Source: JAXGZG01 sp040771825 | Lineage (GTDB): Bacteria; Bacillota; Sulfobacillia; Fermentithermobacillales; Fermentithermobacillaceae | Reading direction: 5' to 3' | DNA length: 64,000 bases | Assembly (NCBI GenBank): GCA_040771825.1 | Contig: JAXGZG010000002.1 | Location: forward strand, 248,001 to 312,000 | In this document: positions 17,362 to 25,917 of the stretch, in pieces | Layout: each line of letters starts with the position of its first letter | Numbering within the stretch: the stretch's first letter is position 1 | Notes under the pieces: generated by a model | What the model was told of the DNA's origin: nothing | The model's input: the letters and a program-made list of their open reading frames with translations, nothing else | The model's database searches: none | Position numbers and translations under genes: made by a program

Positions 17362-18921
17362 TCAGTGCCTGAGCACCATCCCCGGTCTTTTCCCGGAGTG
17401 TTTCCCGCTTCTAACCACAACCGTGCCGTTGACCAAGACGTAGTCGACTCCGGTAGGATACTGATGCGGGGCGGTGTAAGTGGCGTTGTCGATTATGGAA
17501 CCGGCATCGAACAGCACCAGATCCGCTCTCATTCCTTCCCGAAGGATACCCCGATCCTGCAATCCCAGTCGCATTGCAGGCAGAGAGGTCATCTTCCTAA
17601 CGGCCTCTTCAAGCCTCAGCAGGCCTATTTCCCGGACATACTTGCCCAGTATCCTCACAAAAGTACCGTACGCCCTAGGGTGTGGTTGGCCCTTTGCCTT
17701 TTCTGCGTTGAGACTGCTGGCGTCGGAGCCCGCCATCACCCAAGGAACCGACATCACCGTTTGCACATCGTCCTCACTCATGCCGAAGTTGACTATCTGA
17801 ACTGAGGCAGAGTTCTTCAGAAGCAACTCGAGGCACGCTTCCCCTGGTGTAAGCCCAAGTTCTGCCCCGATTTCTGCCACGTTCTTACCGATAAACCTCT
17901 TGTGTTCGGGGTAACTGAGAGACGCGATAACGAGATTGCCCCAGTCGTTCTTGCCAGCCAGTATCTCCAGGAGTCGTTCTCGCTCCTTGGGGTCATGGAA
18001 CCTCCCGAAGGCTTCCTCGCGCCCGCCTGCCCAGAACTCTGACGGTACTGACGTGCTTAGGCCAGTGGAAGACGCTATGTAAGGATACTGGTCGGCGGTG
18101 ATATCCAGACCGTTTCTTCTAGCGGTCTCCACTTTCTCTATTGCCTCGCCTATCCGCCCCCAGTTTGCTTTGCCCACAACCTTGAAGTGGGATATCTGGA
18201 CAGGGGTCTTCGCCTCGGTGCCGATTCGCATCGCCTCATCTAGCGCTTGGAGCAAACGAGGGCCTTCGTTTCGCATATGGGTGAAGTAGATTCCCCCATA
18301 CTTTGATGCCGCTCTGTTCAGGGCTATAATCTCCTCGGTGGCCGAGTAGGTGCCTGGGACATAAATCAGGCCGGTTGAAAGCCCGAAAGCCCCCTGTTCC
18401 ATGGCTTCCTCAACCAATCGTTCCATAAGTGACTGTTCGTCACGTGTGGGAGGCCGCCGTTCTTCGCCCATGACATAGCGCCTTACTGTGCCGTGACCGA
18501 CTAGGGGCGCCACGTTCACGCTAACACCCTGTGCCTCCAGAACCTTCGTGTATGAAAGCAGGTCTGTCCAGTGTGGCTTGTTTGCATCCGCGCCCTCGTC
18601 ATCATCGTCTCCATCTCCGCCTGAGCCCACTTTTCTAGGAATGGCTGACGATCCGCATTGTCCAATAACTTCTAGCGTGACCCCCTGCATGACCTTGCTG
18701 TCGGCAGTGGGATTGGATATGAGGACTTCATCAGAATGGGAGTGAGCGTCAATGAAGCCAGGCGATATGAACTTGCCGTTTGCATCCACGGTTTCTGCCG
18801 CGTTTCCTTCCGCGGCCCCCACTTTGACGATGAAGCCGTTCTTGACTGCTACATCAGCCACAAACCAAGGCGCCCCGGTTCCATCGAAAACTCTTGCGTT
18901 TCTGAAGAGAATATCATACAT
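17362..18921 (-). CDS. N-acyl-D-amino-acid deacylase (D-aminoacylase)
   Basis: This amidohydrolase-superfamily enzyme would release D-amino acids from N-acylated forms. The 519-residue protein begins YDILFRNARVFDGTGAPWF, has the metal-binding GFIDAHSHSD (about 60-70), the TLEVIGQCGSSAIP block typical of D-aminoacylases, THMRNEG (about 219), QISHFKVVGK and the distal GSDASSLN (about 430). A short Asp/Gly-rich insertion follows residue 100. ATG at 18921 has GGAGGG about 14 bases and AAGGA 6 bases upstream. It is divergent from the Por operon. Dihydroorotase-like or dipeptidase activity is possible but less likely. Confidence 0.88.
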   Translation of the reverse strand: MYDILFRNARVFDGTGAPWFVADVAVKNGFIVKVGAAEGNAAETVDANGKFISPGFIDAHSHSDEVLISNPTADSKVMQGVTLEVIGQCGSSAIPRKVGSGGDGDDDDEGADANKPHWTDLLSYTKVLEAQGVSVNVAPLVGHGTVRRYVMGEERRPPTRDEQSLMERLVEEAMEQGAFGLSTGLIYVPGTYSATEEIIALNRAASKYGGIYFTHMRNEGPRLLQALDEAMRIGTEAKTPVQISHFKVVGKANWGRIGEAIEKVETARRNGLDITADQYPYIASSTGLSTSVPSEFWAGGREEAFGRFHDPKERERLLEILAGKNDWGNLVIASLSYPEHKRFIGKNVAEIGAELGLTPGEACLELLLKNSASVQIVNFGMSEDDVQTVMSVPWVMAGSDASSLNAEKAKGQPHPRAYGTFVRILGKYVREIGLLRLEEAVRKMTSLPAMRLGLQDRGILREGMRADLVLFDAGSIIDNATYTAPHQYPTGVDYVLVNGTVVVRSGKHSGKRPGMVLRH

Positions 18922-19107
18922 GGATTTTCCTTGAGCCCTCCTTTCCGGTGGATACTCAGAGCATTCGCCGCTTGAATGACAAATCCTCCGGAGTCTTGAC
19001 CATGCACACAATCAAGGGATAGGCTGGCTTGTCTTGACTGGAAGGGGTCGGTCTGTTACCTTTATGACGATAAAGGCAAGGTTTACCTATTAGATAATGG
19101 CTCTTTT

Positions 19108-19138
19108 TTGACATAGGCAATAGTCGCTATCGGATACT
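19108..19138 (+). promoter_or_regulatory. Likely promoter of porCDAB
   Basis: Perfect TTGACA (19108-19113) followed, with a slightly long 19-base spacer, by GATACT (19133-19138). It ends about 22 bases before the porC start. The -35 is convincing, the spacing is not ideal. Confidence 0.45.
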
Positions 19139-19159
19139 AGTTTTGAGGAGGAAGGGCTC

Positions 19160-19735
19160 GTGTCAAGTCTAGTCGAGATTCGCTGGCACGCCCGTGGCGG
19201 GCAAGGGGCCAAAACTGCCTCAACATTGTTAGCGGAGTCGGCCATGAGCGTGGGGAAATACGTTCAGGGCTTCCCGGAATACGGCCCGGAACGGATGGGC
19301 GCGCCAATTCTGGCCTTCAACCGGATTGGGGACGAACCCATAACTATTCATTCCAACGTAGAGGAACCCGATGTGGTGATGGTATTGGATCCTTCTTTGA
19401 TTGGTCCTGTTTATGTGGCTGAAGGCCTGAAACCCGGCGGCATCATCTTAGTCAATACTCCGCTGTCGGCCAGTGAGGTCAAGGCAAAACTAGGGAAAGA
19501 TGTGAAAGTGGCAACGGTGGACGCGAGCAAAATCGCAGTTAGCACAATCGGGCGGGATATCCCTAATACGCCTATGATGGGCGCTCTTCTGAAACTCGTG
19601 TCCATAGTCCCATTTGACGTGTTCCTAGACAGGATGAAGGTTGACCTTGCCCGAAAGTTTCACGGGAGGATGAATGTCGTAGATGGGAACTTGGCCGCCA
19701 TCCGCCGCGCTTACGAGGAGGTGCAGTTGGAGTGA
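19160..19735 (+). CDS. porC: 2-oxoacid:ferredoxin oxidoreductase gamma subunit
   Basis: The gamma subunit of a four-part pyruvate or 2-oxoacid:ferredoxin oxidoreductase. The 191-residue protein starts RWHARGGQGAKTAS and has FPEYGPERMGAP (about 40-51), the family hallmarks. The GTG start follows GAGGAGG. Its stop overlaps porD by 4 bases. The order gamma-delta-alpha-beta is that of classical anaerobic pyruvate:ferredoxin oxidoreductases. The enzyme oxidatively decarboxylates the 2-oxoacid to acyl-CoA and reduces ferredoxin. Pyruvate is the likeliest substrate, but related 2-oxoacids cannot be excluded. Confidence 0.92.
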   Translation: MSSLVEIRWHARGGQGAKTASTLLAESAMSVGKYVQGFPEYGPERMGAPILAFNRIGDEPITIHSNVEEPDVVMVLDPSLIGPVYVAEGLKPGGIILVNTPLSASEVKAKLGKDVKVATVDASKIAVSTIGRDIPNTPMMGALLKLVSIVPFDVFLDRMKVDLARKFHGRMNVVDGNLAAIRRAYEEVQLE

Positions 19736-20031
19736 CCAAGAAAGGGGCTCATGACATTCCTATAGGTGGAGTAATTCTCGAACCAGGCAACTCCCGCCTG
19801 TACAAGACCGGCGAGTGGCGGAGCTTGAGGCCCATATGGCACCAAGACGGCTGCGTTCACTGCCTCATGTGTTGGGTTTTCTGCCCAGACTCGGCCATAA
19901 AGGTCGAGAACGGCAAGATGATAGGAATAGATTATGACCACTGTAAGGGATGCGGCATCTGCGCCCGAGAGTGTCCAAGAAAAGAGAAGGCCTTAGAAAT
20001 GGAAAGAGAGTCCGGGGCCATTCCTTCTTGA
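19732..20031 (+). CDS. porD: 2-oxoacid:ferredoxin oxidoreductase delta subunit
   Basis: A 99-residue ferredoxin-like subunit with two 4Fe-4S motifs: CVHCLMCWVFCP (about 41-52) and CKGCGICARECP (about 68-79). It passes electrons from the catalytic subunits to external ferredoxin. The start is GTG, overlapping the porC stop. It lies 7 bases before porA. Confidence 0.93.
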   Translation: MTKKGAHDIPIGGVILEPGNSRLYKTGEWRSLRPIWHQDGCVHCLMCWVFCPDSAIKVENGKMIGIDYDHCKGCGICARECPRKEKALEMERESGAIPS

Positions 20032-20038
20032 GGGGGGC

Positions 20039-21235
20039 ATGAAAGTGACTTTGAAGCTAGAACAAGTGGCTATGACCGGCAACGAGGCTATCGCCAATGC
20101 CATAAGGCAGATAAACCCCGATGTCATGGCTGCTTATCCCATTACGCCTCAAACAGATATAGTGCAGCATTTCTCCCAGTTTGCGGCTGACGGCCGCGTC
20201 AAGACCGAGGTTGTGACGGTTGAGAGCGAGCACTCGGCCATGTCAGCCACAATCGGAGCGTCGTCTGCTGGCGCTAGGGCTATGACAGCAACCTCTTCCC
20301 AGGGGTTGGCGCTTATGTGGGAGATGCTTCACATCGCTTCAGGTTACAGGCTTCCCATAGTAATGCCTGTGGTCAACAGGGCGCTTTCTGGCCCCATCAA
20401 TATCCACTGCGATCACTCAGACACGATGGGTTCCTTATCCACAGGTTGGCTTCAGATATATTCCGAGAGTGTTCAGGAAGCCTACGATAACGTGATACAG
20501 GCAGTTCGGATAGCCGAAGACCCCCGGGTCTTGCTGCCTGTTATGGTTTGCTCTGACGGTTTCATCACGAGCCATGGCATGGAGAACCTGCGGCTATTAG
20601 ATGATGAAGACGTCAGCCAGTTCGTGGGCGGGTACAAGCCTTCACAGTATCTTTTGAACATGCAAAGCCCCTTGACCGTCGGCCCCCTTATGCTCACCGA
20701 CTATTACATCGAAGCCAAGTTTCAGCAAGCTTTGGCAGTGAGAGACTCCAAGGAAGTCATCTTGGAAGTGGCAAGCGAGTTCGAGAAGATGTCAGGGCGC
20801 AGGTATGGGCTGTTCGAGGAATACTGTCTCCACGACGCCGAAAGGGTAATAGTCGTGCTGTCATCGGCTGCCGGCACAACCAAGGCCGTGGTGGACGAAC
20901 TGAGGCGGAAGGGCCAAAGGGTGGGCTTGCTCAAGCCCAGGGTAATCAGGCCGTTCCCCGCGAGAGAACTTGTGGATGCGCTTTCGGCTGCTCGCGCGGT
21001 GGCCGTCATGGACAGGGCAGAAGCCTTCTCTAACCAGGGAGGCCAGATATTCACTGAGCTTAGGGCGGCTTTCTATCAACACACCAAGCGGCCCTTGATG
21101 CGAGGCTACGTATTTGGGCTCGGCGGCCGTGACACCACCATCCGCGAGATTAGCAGGGTGTTCTCTGCCCTAGAGGAGGATATCCAGCGGGGCCAGGTGA
21201 CTGAGCCTTATACATATTTGGATGTCAGGGTATAG
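20039..21235 (+). CDS. porA: 2-oxoacid:ferredoxin oxidoreductase alpha subunit
   Basis: The alpha subunit, 398 residues. Visible family stretches are GNEAIANAIRQINPDVMAAY followed by PITPQT near the start, VESEHSAMSATIGASSAGAR (about 62-81), TSSQGLALMWEMLHIASG, and DHSDTMGSLSTGWLQ. This chain builds the pyrimidine part of the thiamine diphosphate fold and the substrate-binding region. The ATG follows AGGGGGGC. It lies 12 bases before porB. Confidence 0.95.
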   Translation: MKVTLKLEQVAMTGNEAIANAIRQINPDVMAAYPITPQTDIVQHFSQFAADGRVKTEVVTVESEHSAMSATIGASSAGARAMTATSSQGLALMWEMLHIASGYRLPIVMPVVNRALSGPINIHCDHSDTMGSLSTGWLQIYSESVQEAYDNVIQAVRIAEDPRVLLPVMVCSDGFITSHGMENLRLLDDEDVSQFVGGYKPSQYLLNMQSPLTVGPLMLTDYYIEAKFQQALAVRDSKEVILEVASEFEKMSGRRYGLFEEYCLHDAERVIVVLSSAAGTTKAVVDELRRKGQRVGLLKPRVIRPFPARELVDALSAARAVAVMDRAEAFSNQGGQIFTELRAAFYQHTKRPLMRGYVFGLGGRDTTIREISRVFSALEEDIQRGQVTEPYTYLDVRV

Positions 21236-21247
21236 GAGGGGAACCAG

Positions 21248-22207
21248 TTGGCCAGTCTAAGAGAACTCTCTGCTATCCCGGAACTGCTCGCACCAGGCCA
21301 CCGAATGTGCGCCGGGTGCGGCGCTCCCATAGTAGTGCGCCAAATACTGCGAGGGGCCAAGGGGCCCATCATTGTGGCCAACGCTACTGGATGTCTTGAG
21401 GTATCTACCAGCATCTATCCCTATACTTCGTGGGAGTGTTCATGGATCCATACTGCCTTCGAAAACGCAGCGGCAACTCTCTCCGGTGTTGAGGCGGCCT
21501 ACAGGTCGCTGAAGCGTCAGGGCAAGGTCGACCAAGACATCAAGTTTGTTGCCTTTGGTGGGGACGGCGGGACCTACGACATCGGACTTCAGAGTCTGTC
21601 AGGCGCCATGGAGAGAAACCACAAGATGGTCTACGTCTGTTATGACAACGGCGCATACATGAACACAGGGATTCAGAGGTCGTCGGCAACGCCAAAAGGC
21701 GCCGACACTACCACCACCCCAGTGGGACAAGACAGCACAGGCAAACGAGAGAACACGAAAGACCTTACCAAGATCATGGCTGCCCACGGCATTCCGTACG
21801 TGGCCCAGACAACTCCCGCTCACTGGAATGATTTATACCAGAAGTCAGAGAAAGCGTTCGCGGCTGAAGGTGCCGCTTTCATCAATACCCTAGCGCCGTG
21901 CCCCAGAGGGTGGAAGTATGACAGCAAGGACACAATCGAGCTTTGCAGGATGGCGGCGGATTGCTGTTTCTGGCCCCTCTACGAGGTTGTCCACGGAAAG
22001 GTGCGAATCACCTACAAGCCTAGGCAGAAGAAACCGGTAGTGGACTTCCTGAAAGCACAAGGACGGTTCAGGCACTTATTCCAGCCAGGGAACGAGGGCA
22101 TAATCGAGGATATTCAGCGGGAAGTCGACCGAAAATGGGAAGCGCTTCTGGCGGAAGAAGCCACAGCTAAGGCAGCGGGAGTCAAAGAAGAACCGGCAGG
22201 TACCTGA
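21248..22207 (+). CDS. porB: 2-oxoacid:ferredoxin oxidoreductase beta subunit
   Basis: The thiamine diphosphate-binding beta subunit, 319 residues. RMCAGCGAPIVVRQI (about 19-33) gives cluster-ligand cysteines, and GDGGTYDIGLQSLSGAMER (about 103-121) is the ThDP/Mg2+ site, followed by CYDNGAYMNTGIQRS. The start is TTG with AGGAGGGG upstream. As the last gene of the operon it is followed by a leader and hairpin before gltX. Confidence 0.95.
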   Translation: MASLRELSAIPELLAPGHRMCAGCGAPIVVRQILRGAKGPIIVANATGCLEVSTSIYPYTSWECSWIHTAFENAAATLSGVEAAYRSLKRQGKVDQDIKFVAFGGDGGTYDIGLQSLSGAMERNHKMVYVCYDNGAYMNTGIQRSSATPKGADTTTTPVGQDSTGKRENTKDLTKIMAAHGIPYVAQTTPAHWNDLYQKSEKAFAAEGAAFINTLAPCPRGWKYDSKDTIELCRMAADCCFWPLYEVVHGKVRITYKPRQKKPVVDFLKAQGRFRHLFQPGNEGIIEDIQREVDRKWEALLAEEATAKAAGVKEEPAGT

Positions 22208-22236
22208 GTTTTTTCGGATGCGGGGCTCTGCCGTGT

Positions 22237-22242
22237 TATAAT
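22237..22242 (+). promoter_or_regulatory. Possible -10 element for gltX
   Basis: A perfect TATAAT sits 30 bases after the porB stop, but no good -35 is found at 17 bases. It would start a transcript that reads through the hairpin at 22274-22295 before gltX. Confidence 0.35.
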
Positions 22243-22273
22243 TTCCACGGCATGTGCTCGATTTGAGCACCAA

Positions 22274-22295
22274 GGGCGGGGTATCCCGCCCTTTT
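22274..22295 (+). terminator. Hairpin with T-run upstream of gltX
   Basis: GGGCGGG-GTAT-CCCGCCC followed by TTTT: a 7-bp GC-only stem. It may end porCDAB transcription, or act as an attenuator for gltX if the TATAAT at 22237 is used. No T-box consensus is present. Confidence 0.75.
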
Positions 22296-22317
22296 GCCAA
22301 ATGGAAACGAGGTGTTG

Positions 22318-23817
22318 ATGTTGGGTGAGGTAAGAGTGCGATTTGCTCCTTCTCCCACGGGCTACCTCCACATAGGAGGCGCCAGGACGGCGCTTTTCAA
22401 CTATCTGTTCGCAAGGAAAAACGGCGGCAAGTTCATCCTTCGCATCGAGGATACCGATACTGAACGAACCATCCACGACTCCGCAGAGAGGCTGATGGAG
22501 GCTTTCAGGTGGCTGGGTCTTGAATGGGATGAGGGCCCCATCGTAGGAGGGCCTGCCGGACCGTATTTCCAGTCCCAGCGCCAGGAGTTGTATCGCAAGT
22601 ATGCAAAAACCCTGCTGGACAAAGGGTTTGCCTATAGGTGCTATTGTACTCGGGAGGAACTGGAAGCCGATAGGGAGAAGGCTCGCGCCGAAAAGCGGGC
22701 GCCGCGATACAGCGGTTGTTGCCGTGAACTCAGTGGAGCGCAGATCGCCCAGTATGAGGCCGAGGGAAGAAAGCCTGCTATTAGGTTCCGCGTGCCTGAT
22801 ACGCCAACCACCGTAGTCCCGGACCTTATCCACGATGAGGTGACATTCAGAAACCAGGAGATTTCCGACTTTATCATCATGAAGTCAGACGGGTTTCCTA
22901 CCTACAATTACGCTTGCGTAGTAGATGATTGGCTCATGGGGCTTTCTCACGTTATAAGGGCTGATGAGCACCTATCCAATACGCCAAAGCAGATGATGCT
23001 GTATTCGGCCTTGTCTGCGCCCATGCCCAGATTCGCTCATGTTCCAATGATCCTGGCACCGGACCGGGCAAAGCTTTCCAAACGCCATGGCGCCCAGACC
23101 GTTGAGGAGTTCAAAGACAAGGGGTACTTTCCTGAGGCTTTGATAAACTACATAGCCCTTTTGGGCTGGACTCCTCCCGATGCCACCAAGGAGATAATGA
23201 GCCTTGGTGAAATGGTAGAAGAGTTTGACCTTGGGAGAGTTTCATCGACTCCCGCCGTGTACGACACAACCAAACTGACCTGGATGAACGGGCAGTACAT
23301 GCGCATGCTCGACAAGGATGTGCTTGTGGAAAAATACATTTCTGTTGCCTCAGAGGCTGGGCTAGCCAGTCGGGAGGACCTGCTTGGCAAGGTAGAATGG
23401 GTTGGCAAGGTCGCTTCGGCTATTCAGGAGAGGGTCAAGACCACTGACGAAATGGTGGACATGTCCAGGTACTTCTTTGAGGCGCCGGCCAAGTACGATG
23501 AGGCTGGGGCTAGGAGATTCTTTACCAGGCCTGGAGTTGCCGCCTTGCTTCGCAAGGGGGCGCAGGCCCTAGATGCGGTGGACGACTGGAACCTGGAGAC
23601 TGAGGAACAAGCGTACCGGGATCTTATAGAGCGAGAGGGAATCAAGAGCGGTCAAATTATCCATCCCACCAGATTGGCCCTAACCGGCAGGACTGTGGGG
23701 CCGGGGTTATTTGAAATTGTGGATATCCTGGGGAAAAGTGAGGCCGTGGCTCGTCTCGCCAAGGCTGTGGAACTAGTCGAGGCAAACGTTTTCGCAGGGC
23801 TGAAGAAGTTGCAGTAA
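22318..23817 (+). CDS. gltX: Glutamyl-tRNA synthetase
   Basis: GltX charges tRNA-Glu, and possibly tRNA-Gln in the indirect pathway usual in Firmicutes. The 499-residue protein begins with RVRFAPSPTGYLHIGGARTA (HIGH-type motif), has the KLSKRHG signature (KMSKS type, about 249) and an all-alpha anticodon-binding C-terminus. The ATG at 22318 has CGAGGTG 5 bases upstream; a longer in-frame TTG at 22294 lies within the leader hairpin. A tRNA-Glu gene lies about 850 bases downstream. No gatCAB is in the window. Confidence 0.96.
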   Translation: MLGEVRVRFAPSPTGYLHIGGARTALFNYLFARKNGGKFILRIEDTDTERTIHDSAERLMEAFRWLGLEWDEGPIVGGPAGPYFQSQRQELYRKYAKTLLDKGFAYRCYCTREELEADREKARAEKRAPRYSGCCRELSGAQIAQYEAEGRKPAIRFRVPDTPTTVVPDLIHDEVTFRNQEISDFIIMKSDGFPTYNYACVVDDWLMGLSHVIRADEHLSNTPKQMMLYSALSAPMPRFAHVPMILAPDRAKLSKRHGAQTVEEFKDKGYFPEALINYIALLGWTPPDATKEIMSLGEMVEEFDLGRVSSTPAVYDTTKLTWMNGQYMRMLDKDVLVEKYISVASEAGLASREDLLGKVEWVGKVASAIQERVKTTDEMVDMSRYFFEAPAKYDEAGARRFFTRPGVAALLRKGAQALDAVDDWNLETEEQAYRDLIEREGIKSGQIIHPTRLALTGRTVGPGLFEIVDILGKSEAVARLAKAVELVEANVFAGLKKLQ

Positions 23818-23962
23818 CAACTATGGTCCTGGTGACCAAGCGGGGAGTTATACTCCGCTCATGAACCGGCAGAGAGTGGTGTCGGGCTATTGATGCCAGA
23901 GGGTAGTGCCAACAGCACTCGGAGTAGCGCCGCGAGAAACAATGGAATAGGGAGGGGTCATT

Positions 23963-24478
23963 GTGGACGCCATCGAGGCCATAGGGAAAAGGCGGAGTAT
24001 CAGGAAGTATACCGCCCAGGAAGTTTCCGATGAAGCAGTGAAGACGCTTCTCGATTGTGCCCGGATGTCGGCCAGCGCCGGGGGAAGGCAACCTTGGGTC
24101 TTTGTGGTCGTAAGGTCCCCAGAGATCAAGAGCGCTCTTGTAGAGGCCGCAGGCAAGCAGGCTTTCATTGGGACGGCGCCCGTGGTAATAGTTGTTTGCG
24201 CTGACCCAGACCGCTGCGGGCAAAGGTATGAGGATAGAGGTCGCACGCTCTACGTGTTCCAGGATACCGCGTCAGCCATGACCAGCATGATGTTGGCGGC
24301 TACTTCTCTTGGACTTGGTACTTGCTGGATCGGCGCCTTTAGGGAAAGCGAGGTCAAGCGGATTCTGGATCTACCTCCGAACCTGAAGCCCGTGGCAATG
24401 CTTCCGGTGGGGTATCCTGACCAGGAGCGTCCGCCCAGAAACCTCAGGCCTGAGTCGGAAGTGGTGGTTTATCGGTAA
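23963..24478 (+). CDS. Nitroreductase family protein
   Basis: A flavin-dependent oxidoreductase of 171 residues. Visible are the start DAIEAIGKRRSIRKYTAQEV (FMN phosphate-binding RRSIRKY), SASAGGRQPW (about 38) and DTASAMTSMMLAATSLGLGT (about 94-113), then PVGYPDQERPPR. The GTG start has GGGAGGGG upstream. Typical members reduce nitro compounds, quinones or flavins using NAD(P)H as homodimers; the substrate cannot be deduced. Confidence 0.88.
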   Translation: MDAIEAIGKRRSIRKYTAQEVSDEAVKTLLDCARMSASAGGRQPWVFVVVRSPEIKSALVEAAGKQAFIGTAPVVIVVCADPDRCGQRYEDRGRTLYVFQDTASAMTSMMLAATSLGLGTCWIGAFRESEVKRILDLPPNLKPVAMLPVGYPDQERPPRNLRPESEVVVYR

Positions 24479-24529
24479 GGGGTGTCTAGCGGCAGAGCCC
24501 AAGGCAAAGTAGGTGTCAACAGCTAAGTG

Positions 24530-24558
24530 TTGCCCGAGGGAACTGGTAATGCTATAAT
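24530..24558 (+). promoter_or_regulatory. Promoter of tRNA-Gln/tRNA-Glu
   Basis: TTGCCC (24530-24535), a 17-base spacer and perfect TATAAT (24553-24558), ending 21 bases before tRNA-Gln. Confidence 0.75.
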
Positions 24559-24579
24559 TTGAACTGTTCCTTGTATTTT

Positions 24580-24653
24580 TGGGGGATCGGCTAGTGGTAG
24601 GCCAGCAGACTCTGGATCTGCCTGCGGAGGTTCGAATCCTCCTCCCCCAGCCA
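24580..24653 (+). tRNA. tRNA-Gln (anticodon CTG)
   Basis: The acceptor TGGGGGA pairs with TCCCCCA. The anticodon stem GCAGA/TCTGC carries loop CTCTGGA, giving anticodon CTG. The T loop GGTTCGAATCC is normal. Discriminator G and CCA are encoded. Confidence 0.94.
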
Positions 24654-24661
24654 TGCATTGT

Positions 24662-24737
24662 GGCCCTATCGTCTAGAGGCCTAGGACATCGCCCTCTCAC
24701 GGCGAAGACAGGGGTTCGAATCCCCTTGGGGCTACCA
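24662..24737 (+). tRNA. tRNA-Glu (anticodon CTC)
   Basis: The acceptor GGCCCTA pairs with TGGGGCT (G-T pairs at the first and sixth positions). The anticodon stem TCGCC/GGCGA carries loop CTCTCAC, giving anticodon CTC. CCA is encoded. It is 8 bases from tRNA-Gln and shares its promoter. Decayed accessory DNA begins just downstream. Confidence 0.93.
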
Positions 24738-24827
24738 AAGAATAGAACGTGAGAAGAGAGGACCTGTCAATAGGCGGGTTGGTTGTTTCTGTGACAGCCA
24801 TCCAGCCGTAAAGCGCATGTCGCGGGA

Positions 24828-25031
24828 TTAGTCCTGCTGCTTCTTGGTGTCTCTTACGATGTCATCTACTGTCAACCCGTCAAGCCACGCATGCCGATCC
24901 TTAGAATAGTCTCCGGTTCCCAGTTCAAACTGCTGAAGGAAGCGAATCATATCAACAAGACCGAGGTTCTTGGCCAGAATCTCGATGCCCTTCCGCCGAA
25001 TCTGTTCAGAAGTCAGCTCGTGATTCTCCAT
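24828..25031 (-). CDS. Small protein paired with PIN-domain gene (antitoxin-like)
   Basis: A 67-residue acidic protein (MENHELTSEQIRRKGIEILA...) with no domain I recognise. Its ATG overlaps the stop of the PIN-domain gene and has GGAGGTG upstream, so the two are translationally coupled. By position it could be the antitoxin of a PIN-domain pair, though here it follows the PIN gene. Small helical proteins of this kind commonly accompany such PIN genes; the function is inferred from context only. Confidence 0.6.
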   Translation of the reverse strand: MENHELTSEQIRRKGIEILAKNLGLVDMIRFLQQFELGTGDYSKDRHAWLDGLTVDDIVRDTKKQQD

Positions 25032-25471
25032 CTAGTACACCTCCGTAAGCCAGGATACTGGATTCCCTACTCTGATGCCCAGCGCTGCTGAGTTCTCTAG
25101 GCACCTCTTTAGCAGCCTGTCGTCTGTTGTCAGGAACACGTCTGCGCCACTCATCTCAGCCAAGGCGAGGTGAAGGGCATCGATCGCCGTCAAGCCTAGA
25201 TGCTGCAACGTTTGTGCTCGGGTAATAGCCCCATCATTGATCTCGGCAGTAGTGCTTGCCAAGGCAAGAAGGCTGGTGACCCTTGCCCGGCGGTTTGGGT
25301 CCGGAGTTCTACTTATCTCAATCTCGATAGCTTGGCTGCTCATGATCTCGAATTCGTGCTTTGGCACTTTCTCAGAATGACCATGACGGCCTCCGACTCA
25401 AGCATTATTCGGGCCTGTGTCTGGTCATCGAAGGGGCGATTCAGACAACACACATCCAGGTAAAGTTTCAT
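25032..25471 (-). pseudogene. PIN-domain toxin, frameshifted
   Basis: The N-terminal part (from ATG at 25471: MKLYLDVCCLNRPFDDQTQ, then a RIMLESEAVMVILRKCQS helix) and the C-terminal part (FEIMSSQAIEIEISRTPDP..., TAIDALHLALAEMSGADVFL) together make a complete PIN ribonuclease domain of about 145 residues. They are in different frames and switch near 25350-25370; a single-base indel explains this. The Asp of LYLD and the D-A-LH-A segment are the expected acidic active-site regions. PIN proteins of this group are RNase toxins or former toxins. The break is either real decay or a sequencing error. Confidence 0.75.
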
Positions 25472-25917
25472 GGCTGCGATCACCACAACTCAATTCTAGT
25501 ACCCCGGTGCGCAGGCGTGCAATGCGGCAGGGCAAACTACTTCATTATCCCCCCTGCGCCAGTCCGAACGTACACCCACCGAACGTATGGTAATATAAGT
25601 AAGTCGATGGCTCGGTGACCACAATCCGGGCACTTCATTCGCATCGGCGTCCATTTGAGGTAAACCCAACGCCCAAGCACGTAAGCGTGACGCGCTGCTC
25701 TCACAGGCATTGTTTGGTGTCTGTGGAGGTCTTCACGGCCGTACCGGGGGCGTATCTTGGGTACCACCCACCTCTCGTGTTTTGCTGCTCACAAATCACA
25801 ATTGGATGTGCCCTCACTTTCTCCTACCGGCCATTCCCTCGTCTATCTTCTAGATCCCACTGTCATTACTCTAGAGCCAGCTTGGTCTACAAGCATACTC
25901 AAAGGCCGCTAGAGGCT
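25472..25917. other. Gene-poor stretch
   Basis: No convincing gene. A short minus-strand open frame (about 25537-25767) contains a CPDCG pair but has no ribosome-binding site or recognisable fold, and the plus-strand frames read as random sequence. Confidence 0.5.

Noticed and set aside
17317..17805. Long open frame on the plus strand opposite the D-aminoacylase gene
   Set aside because: It lies wholly or mostly antisense to a well-supported gene and has no domain or ribosome-binding site.
25537..25767. Small minus-strand zinc-ribbon gene (CPDCG)
   Set aside because: No ribosome-binding site, only one CxxC pair and no recognisable homology.
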